A stretch of 64,000 nucleotides of DNA, from the NCBI GenBank assembly GCA_030549495.1, contig JAUIRK010000168.1:372001-436000 (forward strand), in the 5' to 3' direction. The notes below the pieces were generated by a model. That model did no database searches. It was not told the DNA's origin and worked only from the letters and a program-made list of their open reading frames with translations. Both the position numbers and the translations under genes were made by a program. The DNA is from Nectonema munidae. Taxonomy: Eukaryota > Nematomorpha > Nectonematoida > Nectonematidae. Positions 23,521 through 35,724 of this stretch are shown piece after piece (within the stretch, counting starts at the first letter, position 1; each line of letters starts with the position of its first letter).

Positions 23521-25600
23521 TAAAAAGTTGACAATAAAAAACAGTTTATAAATGAAATGGGAATCAATAAATAAAAGTTCAAATAGAAAAATTAAAATGG
23601 GAAATTTTGTAAACCGAATACAATCACATTATAGAAACTCTTTATTGAAGCAAAATAAATATTTTAATATAATAACAATTTTATTAAAAGAATTCTAAAA
23701 AATGTTTTATTCAATTTTTTGAGGGTTAAATGTGTTTTTCTCACCATTATGCGCATTCATATTCCAAGCAAATATAAAAATGAAAAATTTGTCAATCTAT
23801 ATGCATAGAAAATGTATGCCCATAGTAGAAAGGAAAAGGAAAATTTTCTAAACTTCAAGATTTTCCAATTGTTTCCAAAATTACCTATATGAATTTGTTA
23901 TGAATAGTCTTCTAAATTATGTAATACTATAACAACACTATTTTAGAATATTTTTGATCCCATATATCCTAAACTTGTTTTCAGTAATGTTTTAATACTA
24001 GAATAGAAAAGAAAAATTGAAGAAAGAAATAAAAAGCTGAATGTATAATCCAACAAGGAAAAGTTATCCGGGCAATGAACTTAGTGTTTTGACACTCATA
24101 TTTGGCTCAGTTTCAATTCGTAAAATATATTGAGATTATGTTAGAACAAAAATGCTAAATGTCATATTGATTTGGCTTGTTTTATGTAATCAGTCGTTTC
24201 ATACGGACCCTAAAATAAGGGGGACAAAAACAGGCGGAGTATATGCGAGGGGGCAACACTTCTTGGGCGCCAATTATAAAAAATATATACATAAAATTAG
24301 CGTCCAAAACTAGAAATAAGGGACAAGTTAGATAGCTATCGAATCTGATGGAGATGAATTTTGATAGTGTCACTAAAAACATTTCTCACATTAAAAAAAA
24401 ATATAATGTAATTGTATAATCTGAAAGCTATCATTCATTTTTTTAAGAATATTTTTGAAAACTTGTATTTAACATTCTTTTTATTCAACTGAACACAGAC
24501 ACTCAATAAGGCAGTTGTAATATATAAAGGAGGAGAAGGAGGGGAGGAGGGGGCGACCCCCTAAGCTTTTTCACTGTACGGAACTCGAACTTTTGACATA
24601 GGGCTCCACATAGGCATGTACGGCATCGTGATGATCATTATGATCTACAAAGTTTGCTACATCACTCTCACTTATCAAAACGCATACACCATACACTCTT
24701 CAATTTAAAAGTGTGTATTATGTTTTTCCAAAAGTTTCTAAAAACATATATCAAAATTTTCAAGAAATATTTATTCAAAAATAAAAGCAATCATATTTAT
24801 AAGTCAACTACATATTATGATAAGACAAACAAGAACAAAAAAAATTTGACATCAAATAAATATAAAAAAGTGAATTTGGAACAAAAATGGATCGATAAAC
24901 ATTACATTTTACAGTGTAACGTATAACATATCAAAAATGGACGTCATTTGCACATAAAAGATTTACCAGTTGTACACATACATCTTTGTCTTGTCTTTGG
25001 TTTGGAATCTAGTATTGGAAAGTATCATCTAGTTAGTGAAGTACATTCTATATTTTATTGATATGAACAAAATCCATAATATAATAAAATATTATTTATT
25101 GGTCTAGAAATATTTGACACATTTAAGATAGTTAACATAAATACACTAAAAATATTTGTTATTTATTTATAGTCATTTTTTTGCACAAAAATTTTTTTTT
25201 GATCTAATTAACCTTAGTATATAAGATATTAGATATTTGTAAATATTAAAATTAAAAAAAAAACAAAAAATAATTATCATCATTACATAGTTTAGGATTA
25301 TTACGTGCACACTTATATTGTGCACTAGTAACTAATGCCTACTAGATATCTCACTTATGCATATAATAATTACATCTTATACATAAAATAATATCATTTG
25401 TCAGCTGTGACATGCAAAATATTTATTTCCAGTTCTTTATTTTTTTTATGTTTACTTGTTGTTTTACTTTTTTTGTAATCATATTATAATTTGCAATTTA
25501 TAATAATAAATATAATTTGTAGTTAGTAATTAATTTTTTTGTGAATGATATTTAGAATTTTATTATTGCGCACTTTGGTAGTCTTTTTTGTTTTCAATTT
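23521..25600. other. AT-rich DNA with one GC-richer patch
   Basis: No gene is recognised. The patch at 24200-24270 and the G-rich stretch at 24525-24560 (GGAGGAGAAGG-type) have hAT-end flavour, for example GGGCGCC, but no partner end or target duplication was found. Confidence 0.45.
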
Positions 25601-25619
25601 TATCATTTTTTAGATTCAA

Positions 25620-26458
25620 GAATTTAATTATTTTAAAATGCCTGGTAATATTGATGAATTATTGGATTTACTAGAAAACACAGATTTTTTGAGTGCTAAA
25701 TTTAATATAACTCCACCAGGAAATGGATCGCTTTCAGATGAAGATAGTGGAAAAAAACATGAAGTTAAAATAGAAAATTTTGCTGGAAATCAACTTTTGA
25801 GTAATGCTACGATAGAAGTTGCTTGTGTAGATGAATCAAAAAATTTTTAAATGATAGAAGTACAAATTCCTTAACTTGTAAGAAAATGGAGTAAAAAAGA
25901 CAATGATATTATTTTTGAAAGAATTGAGTTTCCTGTAACTCTTACTAATAATATAGATGAACTTTTTCCTTCTGAAATAATGAATTTGTTTTTTGATAAT
26001 GAAGTTTTAGATTTTATTATTGAAATGACTTCCACCTATGTTAAAAGAGACAAAGCAAGCCACTCATTTAAAACTGATAAAAAAGAAATGAAGGCATTTT
26101 TTGCAATTTTACTTTTATCTGGCTACGTTGTTTTGCCTCATCATACAATGAACTGGAAGAGAAATGAAGTCAGTGGTATTTCGGCTATAATAAAAACAAT
26201 GTCAAGAAATCGATTTGATGAGTTGATGAGGTACTTACATACAATTTATTAGAGGGAAACCAATACGTTTTGGGTTTAAAAATCGGTTTCTTTCCATAAA
26301 AACAGATTATTTTATCCAGTTTGATACTAGGTAAAAACAAAAACCCCGACAACTGAATTTGGGAGAAAGTGTAGTGCTAGCTAGATCTTATAGAAAGTCT
26401 AAAGAGAAATGATCCGTATAACTTATTTTTTGACAATTTCTTCACGTCATTTCGCTTA
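25620..26458 (+). pseudogene. piggyBac element A, N-terminal part of transposase
   Basis: The likely start at 25638 (MPGNIDELLDLLE) follows an intron-like TTTTTTAG. An acidic N-terminal region leads, after a frame change near 25860, into EFPVTLTNNIDELFPSEI and then SRNRFDELMRYLH (to 26252). This is the standard PGBD2/PGBD3-like piggyBac N-terminal half. The SIDE box with the first catalytic Asp is missing: sequence jumps from MRYLH to GKPIRFGFK (about 26262), an internal deletion of some tens of codons. GESVVL and DNFFTSFR (about 26435-26455, second Asp in DNFFTS) follow with frame changes. Coding then stops at the left end of element B. The C-terminal half resumes at 28261. Confidence 0.8.
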
Positions 26459-28260
26459 CCATCGCTTGACGGACTCCGGTCAATTTCATCCATTGTCAAT
26501 TAATAACACATTTTTCTAAAATATCCATCATAGAAACTTCTCTTAAAAGTAACATGTAAACGTTCTCGTTAGGATAAAAAAATCAAAATAAAATAAAATT
26601 AGCAAGAAAATTATTTTATTGTTTTTGAAAAAAGAAAATTTTCAAATTAAAGTAAAAGTTAGTATATTTGGCGTTAAATTTATATGATTTGACTAGGCAT
26701 TCAGAGCACAATATTCTATAATGTACATTGCAAACAAACTTTTTGCATTTTCACACTTTTTAGATGCTTTTTTTCTTTTTAATTTGCAACAGTAACACAA
26801 AGATCTTGAGGTGGAAGTCGTTGGTTGAGTAGTGTCTTGAGAAAAACCATAAAAAGATAGTAAGTTTCTGATAGCTAAGGGTACTTCGAATATCATTGAT
26901 CTTGTTTTCATTGATTCTTCGGCCAGAAATGATAAATTCTGTATGAAAACTTTTCTTCTACTTTCTTTGGTTGAAGGAAATTTGTCAGGCGAGTTGAACT
27001 TGGCAATTATCCAGGTGTTCAAGACACTAATGTCTAAATAGTTAGAAAAAACTGCATGCGTCCATTTTCTATTAGGCTTGTAAGACATGTAGGCTCTGAG
27101 CATTTTATTAGCAACATCCACTCCTCCTTTATATTCATTATAAGATAATAAGCTGTCAGGTTTAGAATGAACATTGCTTACTCCAGGATTTTTATGTTGT
27201 GAGGATAGAATATACACAAATTTGAAGTTTTTAGAAGATTTCTTGGTATGTAGACAGTCAAAGAAGCAAATTTTGTGTAAATTATTCTACTCTCATAATT
27301 TCAAGTTTTTGAAATAGGGTGGCCTGAATATAAAAGGGAGAAACCTTCTGTTAGCCATACCTGTTCCACACAAAGAAACGCCTTAGCCATTACACCAAAT
27401 GAGAAGTTCATGACTAGTAAAAAATCGATCAATGTATAATCCAAAAACTTTCGGGATGCTACTATCTTTTACCAAACGCTTGCACGCGTTCAAAGCAGAA
27501 AAGTAGGAGGGGTCCTGTAAACCAGACACGTAAAAAGAAACGTTTGAAAGGGTTGAAGGTAAACACGAAAAACAAAAATTTATAATATATCAGCAGAGTC
27601 TGCTCACTCCTGAATCAATAAGTGCATTTGCCAGTTGTGTCGAGAAGAGCACGAGGAATAAAAGTAAATAAAACCAAATTTTGATTATTCACAAGATAAC
27701 AACAACAAAGTGAACGAGCTTTGTATTGTATATTTTTTCAGTTACGTCGATTCAAGCGATGTGAGTTCGGAAGGTTTGAAAGTTACTAATATTTTTTGTC
27801 GTTCGTTGGTAAATGAGTGTAGCGCATCCGATCCTTCCACGTTAGATTACTGTCAAAAATTACTCTTATCTTATGCAGGTGGCGCATCATTGCCTTATCG
27901 ACAAAAATACCACCTATCTTAAAATTTTACTGTCACTTACAAAGTTTAAAGTCTTATTCAGTCTGTTTTTGTTCACATCCTAATTGAAATTTTAACAACC
28001 AGTACTAGATTAAGTTTAACAAAATATAGATGGCGTTAAATTGATAAAATTTTCACCGTTAAAAATGACTTTTATTTAATGTTTTCTCATTTTATTTTCA
28101 AGTAATTCATACAATTAACCTGTGGTATAATGACTTCACTATTTTCTGATGAAAAAACGTAATGGTGAAAATTGGACAAAATTGTCCCCAGTCCGTCAAC
28201 GGCGTTAGTACAAAAATGTCCGTCAACGGCGTTAGTACAAAAATGTCCGTCAAGCGAGGG
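26459..28260 (-). mobile_element. piggyBac element B, inserted in element A
   Basis: Inverted ends CCATCGCTTGACGGAC (26459-26474) and CCCTCGCTTGACGGAC (complement of 28245-28260) differ at one of 16 positions. The right end carries two 27-bp direct repeats of TCCGTCAACGGCGTTAGT-type sequence (28190-28244). Minus-strand coding relics run from SGLQDPSYF (about 27530) through LYIDRFFTSHE (second catalytic Asp), YNEYKGGVDVANKML (third catalytic Asp, about 27130-27090) and WTHAVFSNYLDISVLN to a shortened cysteine-rich tail (26700-26800). The first half of the gene has been deleted. The transposase is a close relative of the one at 38.5 kb. Flanking TTAA is not preserved. Confidence 0.8.
26693..27560 (-). 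pseudogene. piggyBac element B transposase, C-terminal relic
   Basis: The open part (26693-27217) begins at VYILSSQHKNPG and includes the GGVDVANKM box with the third catalytic Asp. The region 27240-27560 adds the VFGLYIDRFFTSHE block with the second Asp, but with a frame change and stops before the two join. The C-terminal cysteine domain is cut short: the CYCCKLKRKKASKKC part survives and the final CxxC pairs do not. About two thirds of it aligns by eye with the 38.5-kb transposase, so the two come from one subfamily. Confidence 0.8.
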
Positions 28261-28432
28261 TTTGAAAAGATGGTCAAAAGAGAAAACAAAAGTACTACAG
28301 ATAGAACAGCCAAATTTGATTAGAATGTATAACATATACATGGGTGGAGTAGATCGCGTGAGTCAAAATATTTCAAACTACAGGATTTCAATAAGAAGTA
28401 AGAAATGGTGGTGGCACTTATTTGCTTGCCAA
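28261..28432 (+). pseudogene. piggyBac element A, C-terminal part of transposase
   Basis: LKRWSKEKTKVLQIEQPNLI followed by MYNIYMGGVDRVSQNI and YRISIRSKKWWWHLFA is the PGBD3-like block holding the third catalytic Asp (in GGVDR). It continues element A beyond element B. The Merlin element is inserted immediately after LFACQ at GGTTATTA, and traces of coding resume at 29729. Confidence 0.8.
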
Positions 28433-28440
28433 GGTTATTA

Positions 28441-29720
28441 GGTACTTTTCTATTATCTCCCCCCCCCCTTGCCACTCTAAAAATTTTTTAAAAAAGCAGA
28501 CGATATTTTCTAAAATTAAAAGAACAGAATATTTTCAGCAGAATATTTTCTATTTTCATTAGCAGACGATTTTATTAGCATTCGTTTTTTAGAATCAATA
28601 TTTTACGATTAAGTCAAATATGTAATGATGAGAATTCTAGCATTTCTTTTTTCCCATCGAAAGGAATTCTTCATCAAGAACGAAAATGCTGAAATGACAT
28701 ATAATGAAACTGTCTGTTAGAAAACAAAATAGATGACAGTGTAAATTTCGTTCATGTAGAGAAGAAAGAGGAGTAAGAACAAATAATTGGTTCGAAAATT
28801 CTCGTTTACCTATTCGGAAAGCAGCATTGTTTATATACTGTTGGGCACACAACATGTCAAGTATAAAATTTTGTGAACGTGAATTAGAAATGAAGCACGA
28901 ATCAGTAGTTGATTGGAACAATTATTTGAGAGAAATATGTGACCTACATCTTCTAGTTAATCCTAGAGTGATTGAAGGACACAACATGACTGTAGAAATA
29001 GATGAAAGTTTGTTCATCAAAAGAAAAAATCATGTTGGACGTATACTTCCTCAACAATGGGTTTTTGGAGGAATCTGCAGGGAGACAAAAGAAAATTTTA
29101 TGTTTATTGTCCCAGATAGGAAACAACAACACTTTATCCAATAATAAAGAATGACATAAGGCATGGAACTACAATAATAAGTAATGACTGGGGTGCATAG
29201 AGAAATATGTTTTCCACCAATGATTATCATCATTTAGTTGTTAATCATTCGGAAAACTTTGTGGATCCTTCTAGTGAGGCTCACACTCAAAATAATGAAC
29301 GAATGTGGAGAAGTGCCAAAGATAAAAAAAACAGAACGGCACTCATAATAGTCTACTAGATTCATATATGTGTGAGTTCATGTGGCGAGAGGAAATCAAA
29401 ATTAAAGGTTTAAACCCTTTCGATACAATACTTAGACACATCAGGTGCTATTGGGCTTCTTATTTGATAATTAATATTACAATTTTCACTTATCATTCTA
29501 TGTTTTTCAAACATTAAATAAAAATTTAAAGCGAAATATATATGTATATATAAAGTGAAATTATATATCTCTGTTATCTCCTTCCCACTCTAAAAAATTA
29601 TAAATTATATTATATAATAAATCAGAAAAATGTTGATGAATCAGTAAAAAAGTAAATCATTTACCAAAAAAATTTTTTTAGAGTGGGGGAGGGGGGGGGG
29701 AGAGATAACAGAAAGGTACC
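28441..29720 (+). mobile_element. Merlin element, 1280 bp
   Basis: The exact 8-bp duplication GGTTATTA flanks the element (28433-28440 and 29721-29728). The inverted ends share GGTACxTTTCTxTTATCTC followed by a run of ten C (left) or G (right) and a shared AGAGTGG box, about 50 bp in all. The single gene encodes an IS1595/ISXO2-type transposase, which defines the Merlin superfamily. Length, duplication size and gene all fit. It is inserted in piggyBac element A. Confidence 0.92.
28740..29455 (+). pseudogene. Merlin (DDE_Tnp_IS1595) transposase, damaged
   Basis: The open frame runs from 28737 to 29144. It starts inside the N-terminal CKFRSCREERGVRTNNWF zinc-binding-type region, just after an in-frame TGA, so the true start is lost or in another frame. 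EIDESLFIKRKNHVGR holds the first catalytic Asp. After a stop and frame change near 29145 come IISNDWGA (second Asp), VNHSENFVDP and AHTQNNERMWRSAK (the catalytic Glu region). CEFMWREEIKIKG ends the domain near 29410. The enzyme cuts and pastes the element via its inverted ends. All three acidic positions remain visible across the fragments, but at least three lesions stop it being made as one protein. Confidence 0.85.
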
Positions 29721-29728
29721 GGTTATTA

Positions 29729-31323
29729 ACTGTGCAGCCAGTGAAAGGAAGCTTAGCTTGTCAAATAGTAGATTAAAAAACGAACAAGTAACTGTTGAAA
29801 CTTTTCTCTGGGAAGAATATTAATTGATAAATACTTGGAAGTTTTTAAAAAATCGATCTTATGCATGTTTATATTTATATTTTCTCCTAAAATCCTTTAA
29901 TCTGATAATAACTTAACTTTTACATATTAAAATTACACATTTTGAAAGCAATTTTATTTTTAACTAAAAAATATTGAAACTTGCTAAATTTATATACGTT
30001 TAATAAGGTCTGCGGGTAAAAAATTTTATACATTAAATAAGCTTTGAAAATGGAGAAATTGCCGATCAAAGAATAAATGTTGCTATATTATCGAAGATAA
30101 CAGTTAAATAAGCGTATTCCCAGACAAGCACATTTTTCACACCTGAAGCTTTAGTTGCGAGAAGGTGAAGGAGAAGGCTGGCTATCAAAAGGACTGGTGC
30201 AGAATACATAACTGTGCTTTAATTTATGTATAAATATGTGTCATACTCATTACGTGATTTTGCCTCACTATTATTTAAATGCCTCACAAGAAGACGGCCA
30301 GATAGTAAATACCTGAGATAGACAAAGGGATGAGACGAATAAGTCTTTGTGCGATGTATGTGAATAGTAGTAGCTCTTTTAAACTGGTCAATACACTGAA
30401 GTACAACTCAGTGAACTTTAGGGATCACTTCTCTTGTGGGAAGAGATGTGAAATAGCTAAAGGGCATTTCATTGAACATACACCACCTCACATAACAGTG
30501 GAGTATATAAAGACATTGGATATTTGTCATTTCACTCATACATAAAAAGGTGCATAAAGATTTTTGAAACTTTTTCAAATATAGACTTTGGTCTTTCTTT
30601 TCATAGTTTTATTGGTAAGCAACTATTTTATTTTCAAAACTTATTTCATTTCCATCTCAATTTTTATAAGTTGTTCTCTGTTTTTAAACTTTGAAGCTTT
30701 TCACAACTAATAGATTACTCATCTTATCCAACGAGTTTTATTATAAAACAAACGATTTATAATTTCTGGGATAAATACTGTCCCATTAGACTTAAAAATT
30801 TTGAAGACCAAGTTTTGAGCTGAATTTTTATATCACTGAAAGCAGACAATATTGAGTTTATATGACCACGGTTTTCCATTCTGTCTATGAAAGGGTTTAG
30901 GCCTAGGTCTATAAAATGTATTTTCTATCTTTTTCACTAAGCTTTTGAAATGAATTTTTATTTTGTAGAACAATTGTGACCAGTTGGGCATGAAAGAGTT
31001 TTAAGCTTGAGATTAAGTCTTGTTCTACCAATAGAGTTATTTGTAAAAAAAAATTTATTTTATCATATGAAAGTTATTTAAATTTTATTTTGCTCAAAAT
31101 ACAAAGCATTTAATGTACTTTTTATATGAAACTACTTTTTACAATTAAAAGACAATCAAGCGATAAAAAGACACAAATGTTTAATTTCTGGGATGTACCC
31201 TGAAATATATTTAAAAAATGTTCGAGGATTTTGTTTAAAGCAAACGTGAGATTAAAAATTTATGTATCAAAATAAAAGTCAGGTTTTTTAATATTAGAAG
31301 TAAAAATCATAAAGAAAATCAGC
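29729..31323. other. Tail of piggyBac A, then AT-rich DNA
   Basis: The first 100 bases contain weak coding traces that may continue element A (LSNSRLKNEQVTVETFLW). The rest, including the frame at 30330-30545, is not recognised. A right end for element A was not found. Confidence 0.4.
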
Positions 31324-31331
31324 ATTATAAT

Positions 31332-31947
31332 CAGGGCCGTATCAAGGGATCGTGGCGCCCCAGGGCAAAGGTCCTGAATGGAGCCCCTCACCCTTTGTTC
31401 TTTCTTTTCTCAGTCATCCCCACCCCATTCTGGCTTAAAATGTGATTTAGAAAAAAAATGCTCAGCCACATAATTCAGATATATAATGTTTGAGTCGAAG
31501 ACAGTCTCCATTAGATGTTCATTTTTCATGTTTTAGCAGCAGCAAAATTATCAATGACTTCGTCAAAATCAGCAGAATCGAAAACTTCTTTCTCAATGCT
31601 CATAAGAGCCAGAATTTGGAGGTGGGCTTGCCCCATAGTGCTCCTTAGGTAGGACTTAATAAGTTTTAGCTTGCTGAATGACATTATACAGGATGTAATA
31701 GAAGTTCCAATTTGCAGCATGATCCTCAAAGCCACTTGTAGATTCGGACAGAGTCCTGAGTGCGAGGACAGGAAACCAAGTAACTCCATAGCGTTTGCCA
31801 GTTTTTCCTTCCGAGGTTTCAAAAACATTTGAATGTCCTCAATTTCCATCTCAAGCTCTGCTGCGTTGACGTCAGTGGCATTGAAATGGCGCCCCCTAGG
31901 TGTGGCGCCCGGGCAATTGCCGCCCCCCCCCCCTTGATAAGTCCCTA
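31332..31947 (-). mobile_element. Deleted hAT element with transposase C-terminus
   Basis: The ends CAGGGCCGTATCAAGGG and, on the other strand, TAGGGACTTATCAAGGG are flanked by the exact 8-bp duplication ATTATAAT (31324-31331 and 31948-31955). The minus-strand frame 31526-31849 contains SFSKLKLIKSYLRSTMGQ, the hAT dimerisation region as in ZMYM1-like transposases, followed by LALMSIEKEVFDSADFDEVI. The rest of the gene is deleted, so the 616-bp element is non-autonomous. The C-terminal frame is still open over 107 codons, which suggests that the deletion is not ancient. Confidence 0.88.
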
Positions 31948-31955
31948 ATTATAAT

Positions 31956-32406
31956 CGAACAATGGATTTTTTTAATTTAAAATTTCAAATAAAGAAGTTC
32001 ACATAAGTAAAAAAAATTGTATTAAGCATTACTATGTTTTACTATCTACAGATTTTTAACAATTAAATATTGATTTTTATTAATTTTGGCTGATTAATAT
32101 AATAGTTAATTAACTGAATATGAAGTTAACTAAGCAATCTGACAAACTTATAATTTGATAGAATATTTTTTTTAATTAATTATTTTAATAGCTAGTTAAC
32201 TAGATGTTTTCGTTTAATTGAATTCTTATTTTTTTCTTTTTGAAAAACAAACAAATTTTTTTTTATTTAAAATATAATATTCTAAATTCTATAGGTGAAT
32301 ATAAAGCAATTCAAACAGTATTATGTTTTTGCAAATTCAAAAAATATATACAAATACAATAAAATTATTATTTCTAATTTTAGGATTTCTATAGCTGAAA
32401 AATAAG
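31956..32406. other. Upstream region of the sulfotransferase gene
   Basis: AT-rich and without a recognisable core promoter. A TTCTAATTTTAG at about 32372-32383, 23 bases before the ATG, is a good splice acceptor and suggests that a non-coding first exon lies further upstream. Confidence 0.4.
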
Positions 32407-34843
32407 ATGGTGAAACTAGAGAGTAATGATCGAATTTATGAATATTACGTGAACAGAATAATTTCCGCTCACGTATGGCAAGGAATATTGTATCCTGGCT
32501 TCATGTTCAAAGTCAGTGTACTTAATGACATTAAAAATATGAAGATAAGAGAAGATGACATATTTTTATGTACATTTCCAAAATCAGGTTCGTAAAATTT
32601 TTTATTTAAAAAAGAAAATGCAGCAAATGTTAAAATAATCTCATGTTTAGGTACAACCTGGACTGGTGAAATATTATCACGATTAAAATATGTAGACAGT
32701 CCCCAAATTCCTGAAACTGTGGATTTAACCGAAAGAGTTTTACACATGGAAACGCCTCCTGAGGGATCAGTATCCAATCTTGATTTAATTCCATCACCAA
32801 GAATATTAAGCACCCATCTTCCTTACGACCTCCTTCCAGCAGATATAAAAAATGGAAAGTGCAAAGTAAGTTCAGAATTATGAATAATTTTAAAGTAAAA
32901 GACTGTTTAAACAAATTTTCATCTTTTAGATAATATACGTAAGCAGAAATCCTAAAGATGTGGCAGTTTCCTTTTTTCATCATCACAGAATGGCCAAAGA
33001 CTTGGGCAATTTCGACGGACCTTTTGAAGATTTTTTAGAGCTTTTCATGAAAGGAAAAAGTATGCACCATTTTGAATTATTTTCTACATTTTGAAACCAA
33101 AATTTGAGAAGAAGTATAGAGGAATTACTTTCTACAATTATTAAAAAATTGTAAATATGAATTTTAAATATTCCAAATTAAATTTGCATATAAATTTCTC
33201 ATCTAAATTTTTAGCTTTTAGAATCATGATGTATTAAGTGCATTTTCAATGGTTTCAAGCGTTAGGATATATTTTTTGTTATTTTGTTATGTCACAATAT
33301 TTTGTTTAAATGTGCACAATTTACAGACTAAAAATGTTCACATTAAACTTAAAAAATTTGAAATATTTTGAACAAATAAATGACTGTAAAACATATTTTA
33401 TTGAGACGTAGATTATATGTTTATCGTTTGTTAAACTTTTCTTAATGCTAAAAAATTTATTGAACTTTGGTGAAAAGGTGATTAGAAATAATTGAACAAC
33501 GCAGAATTTAGGAAAGACAAAATAGAACTAAAATAGTATAACAGTGATCATGTACTGTAAAATCAAAATGATAAGCTACAGTGATGGTATTTTTGAGGTG
33601 TATTCTTTAGTCGTGTACGCTGCACCACTAGCTGCCCAATTTGCATGATATTGGATTAAATTTTTACACTATGGATGGGTTTGATTTTTCAGGCTAAATA
33701 GCACACAATTATTTTAACATTTTCTTTTTGCATGAATTTGCGTACTATATAACGGAACAATTTTAAATGTGAGGGGTACAAAAATGTTTATTAGTTATAT
33801 CAGATTCGATGATGGAAAATCTTGTGACAAATTAACTGATTATAATATAATATTAATATTTAAGGTAAAGAACTTCTATTTATTTCTTTGTTCCCTTAGG
33901 ATTAAAGAAGGACCTTATAGACCTTCTGTTTTCTTTGAATACACAATTTTATATATTTTTTGGTGTGTAGAATTAGGCTAAAATTTCTTTAAAATGAATT
34001 TAGAATAGCTTTAGTGTTTGTTTTGGTGAAGATAACAATATTCTTAAAATCTAAGAAAATAAATAGAAATGAGCGCGTACAGTGCAAAAAAGTACACGCT
34101 GATAAATTTCTTGGATTACTAGAAAATTTTGCTGTTGTTGATTATAAAAATTGCAATGGGTTTTAAGAGTGTGATGTTGAAAAAATCTAGATGAATAAAT
34201 AAACTCATGTTACAATGAAAAAGTTTTTAGTCGTATAAGCTGAACATCGACGTGCAGCTCAAAAATATAACCTTTCTAAACGTATGAGCTGCAGTTTATC
34301 CTCAGGATTTTTATACACTTATTTTCTTCGATAGATGTTTGTGGATCATGGTTCAAGCATGTTAAAGGATTCGTGAAATCGAACAACAAACATATGCTAT
34401 TCATACGTTACGAAGACATGATTACGGTAATTGCTTCATTAAATAAATGACTGCGAATATTTACTTTATCTTAAAATTTAGAATCTCAGTAAAGAAATAG
34501 GAAAAATCAGCAAATTCTTAGACATTCCTATTTCATACCAACAATTAGATAAAATTTCCAGCAAGTGTACATTTCAAAGCATGAAAAGTAATGATAAAGC
34601 TAACCGAAATTGGATTCCAATATTTGACACTTCAATAAGCAAATTTATTCGAAAAGGTAATATCAGTACTCATATATCAAGAATTAAATGACTTTATATG
34701 ATATTTATTTTACAGGTATTATTGGAGATTGGAAAACTTACTTTTCTGCCGAAAAAAACAAAACATTCGATGAAATATATTTTAATGAAATGAAGGACAT
34801 TCCCTTAAAGTTTGATTTTGGAGATGATACTATCCGTTTCTAG
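32407..34843 (+). CDS. Cytosolic sulfotransferase (SULT1-like), six coding exons, 306 aa
   Basis: The enzyme moves sulfonate from PAPS to hydroxyl or amine groups of small molecules in the cytosol. Coding exons are 32407-32587, 32651-32865, 32930-33059, 34335-34426, 34482-34656 and 34716-34843. All five introns are GT-AG, and phases match across every join to give an uninterrupted 306 codons, normal for the family. The PAPS loop FPKSGTTW lies at residues 57-64, with the expected Lys59. The catalytic His is H116 in STHLPYDLLP. The 3'-phosphate box YVSRNPKDVAVSF follows at 135-147, with Arg138 and Ser146. RKGxxGDWK, at 263-271, closes the cofactor site. No signal peptide or membrane segment is seen. 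Intron 3 is 1275 bp and the others are 55-64 bp. It is the only intact host gene found here; its substrate cannot be read from sequence. Confidence 0.96.
33060..34334 (+). other. Intron 3 of the sulfotransferase gene
   Basis: GT-AG intron between residues 175 and 176. No nested gene or transposon was recognised; the frame at 33769-33981 has no family similarity. Confidence 0.8.
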
Positions 34844-35006
34844 AGAAAGTAAAAGAGTATTAATGATGGTAGCAGAAACTTTGCAAGTCACCCCATACTA
34901 GTTTCAACAAAATTTTATTTAAATGTATCACTGGAAACTTTATTTTTATATTATAGAATTGAAGTTTTTTTAATACAAATTTTGCAAGTTTTTAGTTAAT
35001 TTTATT

Positions 35007-35016
35007 AATAAATAAA
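35007..35016 (+). other. Overlapping AATAAA poly-A signals
   Basis: AATAAATAAA lies about 165 bases after the sulfotransferase stop codon and holds two overlapping AATAAA hexamers. It is the nearest good polyadenylation signal for that gene. Confidence 0.55.
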
Positions 35017-35724
35017 TTTTATTTAAAGTTTAAATATTTTTTAATTTTTCTGAAAATTTTTTAAAGTTGAATGTGTGAATATTTGCCCATTTTTTTAAAA
35101 TCATGAAATCGGCAGGGTGAAGAAAATCTTACTAAATTTGAAATAATTAACTTTAAAAATTTATCTTAAAAATTTTAAGAGTTACAATGATAAAAATAAA
35201 TTGTTCATCAAACAATTATAGTTTGTTAACTCAACGATCTATAAATATACTATTCAGTTCATTAAAATAACATGCGCTCGGTAAAACAACGATTTTCTTC
35301 GTTATTAATTGAACAAATAAATTTAGTTTAATTATCACATAATAAGAGTTCACAAACAATCATTATGTTCAAATTCAAAAATTCAATTCATTAGGCTAAC
35401 ATGTAAAAAAACCTTCAGTCAGAGGAACAACATTTTTAATAATACAATAAATAATTTACTTTCAAAACAACAGATGGTACTATATGTAATACAAAATTCA
35501 ATTACAACTTCAAAAACTTTTCTCTTTTCAAAGCAAAAGATATGCTAACTAAATTGAGTGGGTGTAACTTAGTGCAACTATAGAATAATTATAAGATAAT
35601 TTTGCAAATACACTGGTGTTCAGTTTATATATTTACACAATTTTACGATTCAAAAAAAGACTGCATTTTTCACACATTATGAACGCATGTATGTAATCTA
35701 TGCGTTTAGAAAAACCGATGCAGA

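Noticed and set aside
24182-24382. Open minus-strand frame with hydrophobic runs
   Set aside because: No family similarity; the GC patch beneath it looks like a worn transposon end.
27710-27922. Open frame with a TTTTTTCAG acceptor-like start
   Set aside because: It lies inside piggyBac element B without similarity to piggyBac or any other family; too weak to call a gene.
30330-30545. Open frame MRRISLCAMYVNSSSS
   Set aside because: No recognisable domain, no splice or promoter context, and length is within chance for this sequence.
33769-33981. Open frame inside sulfotransferase intron 3
   Set aside because: No similarity, and it lies wholly within a well supported intron.
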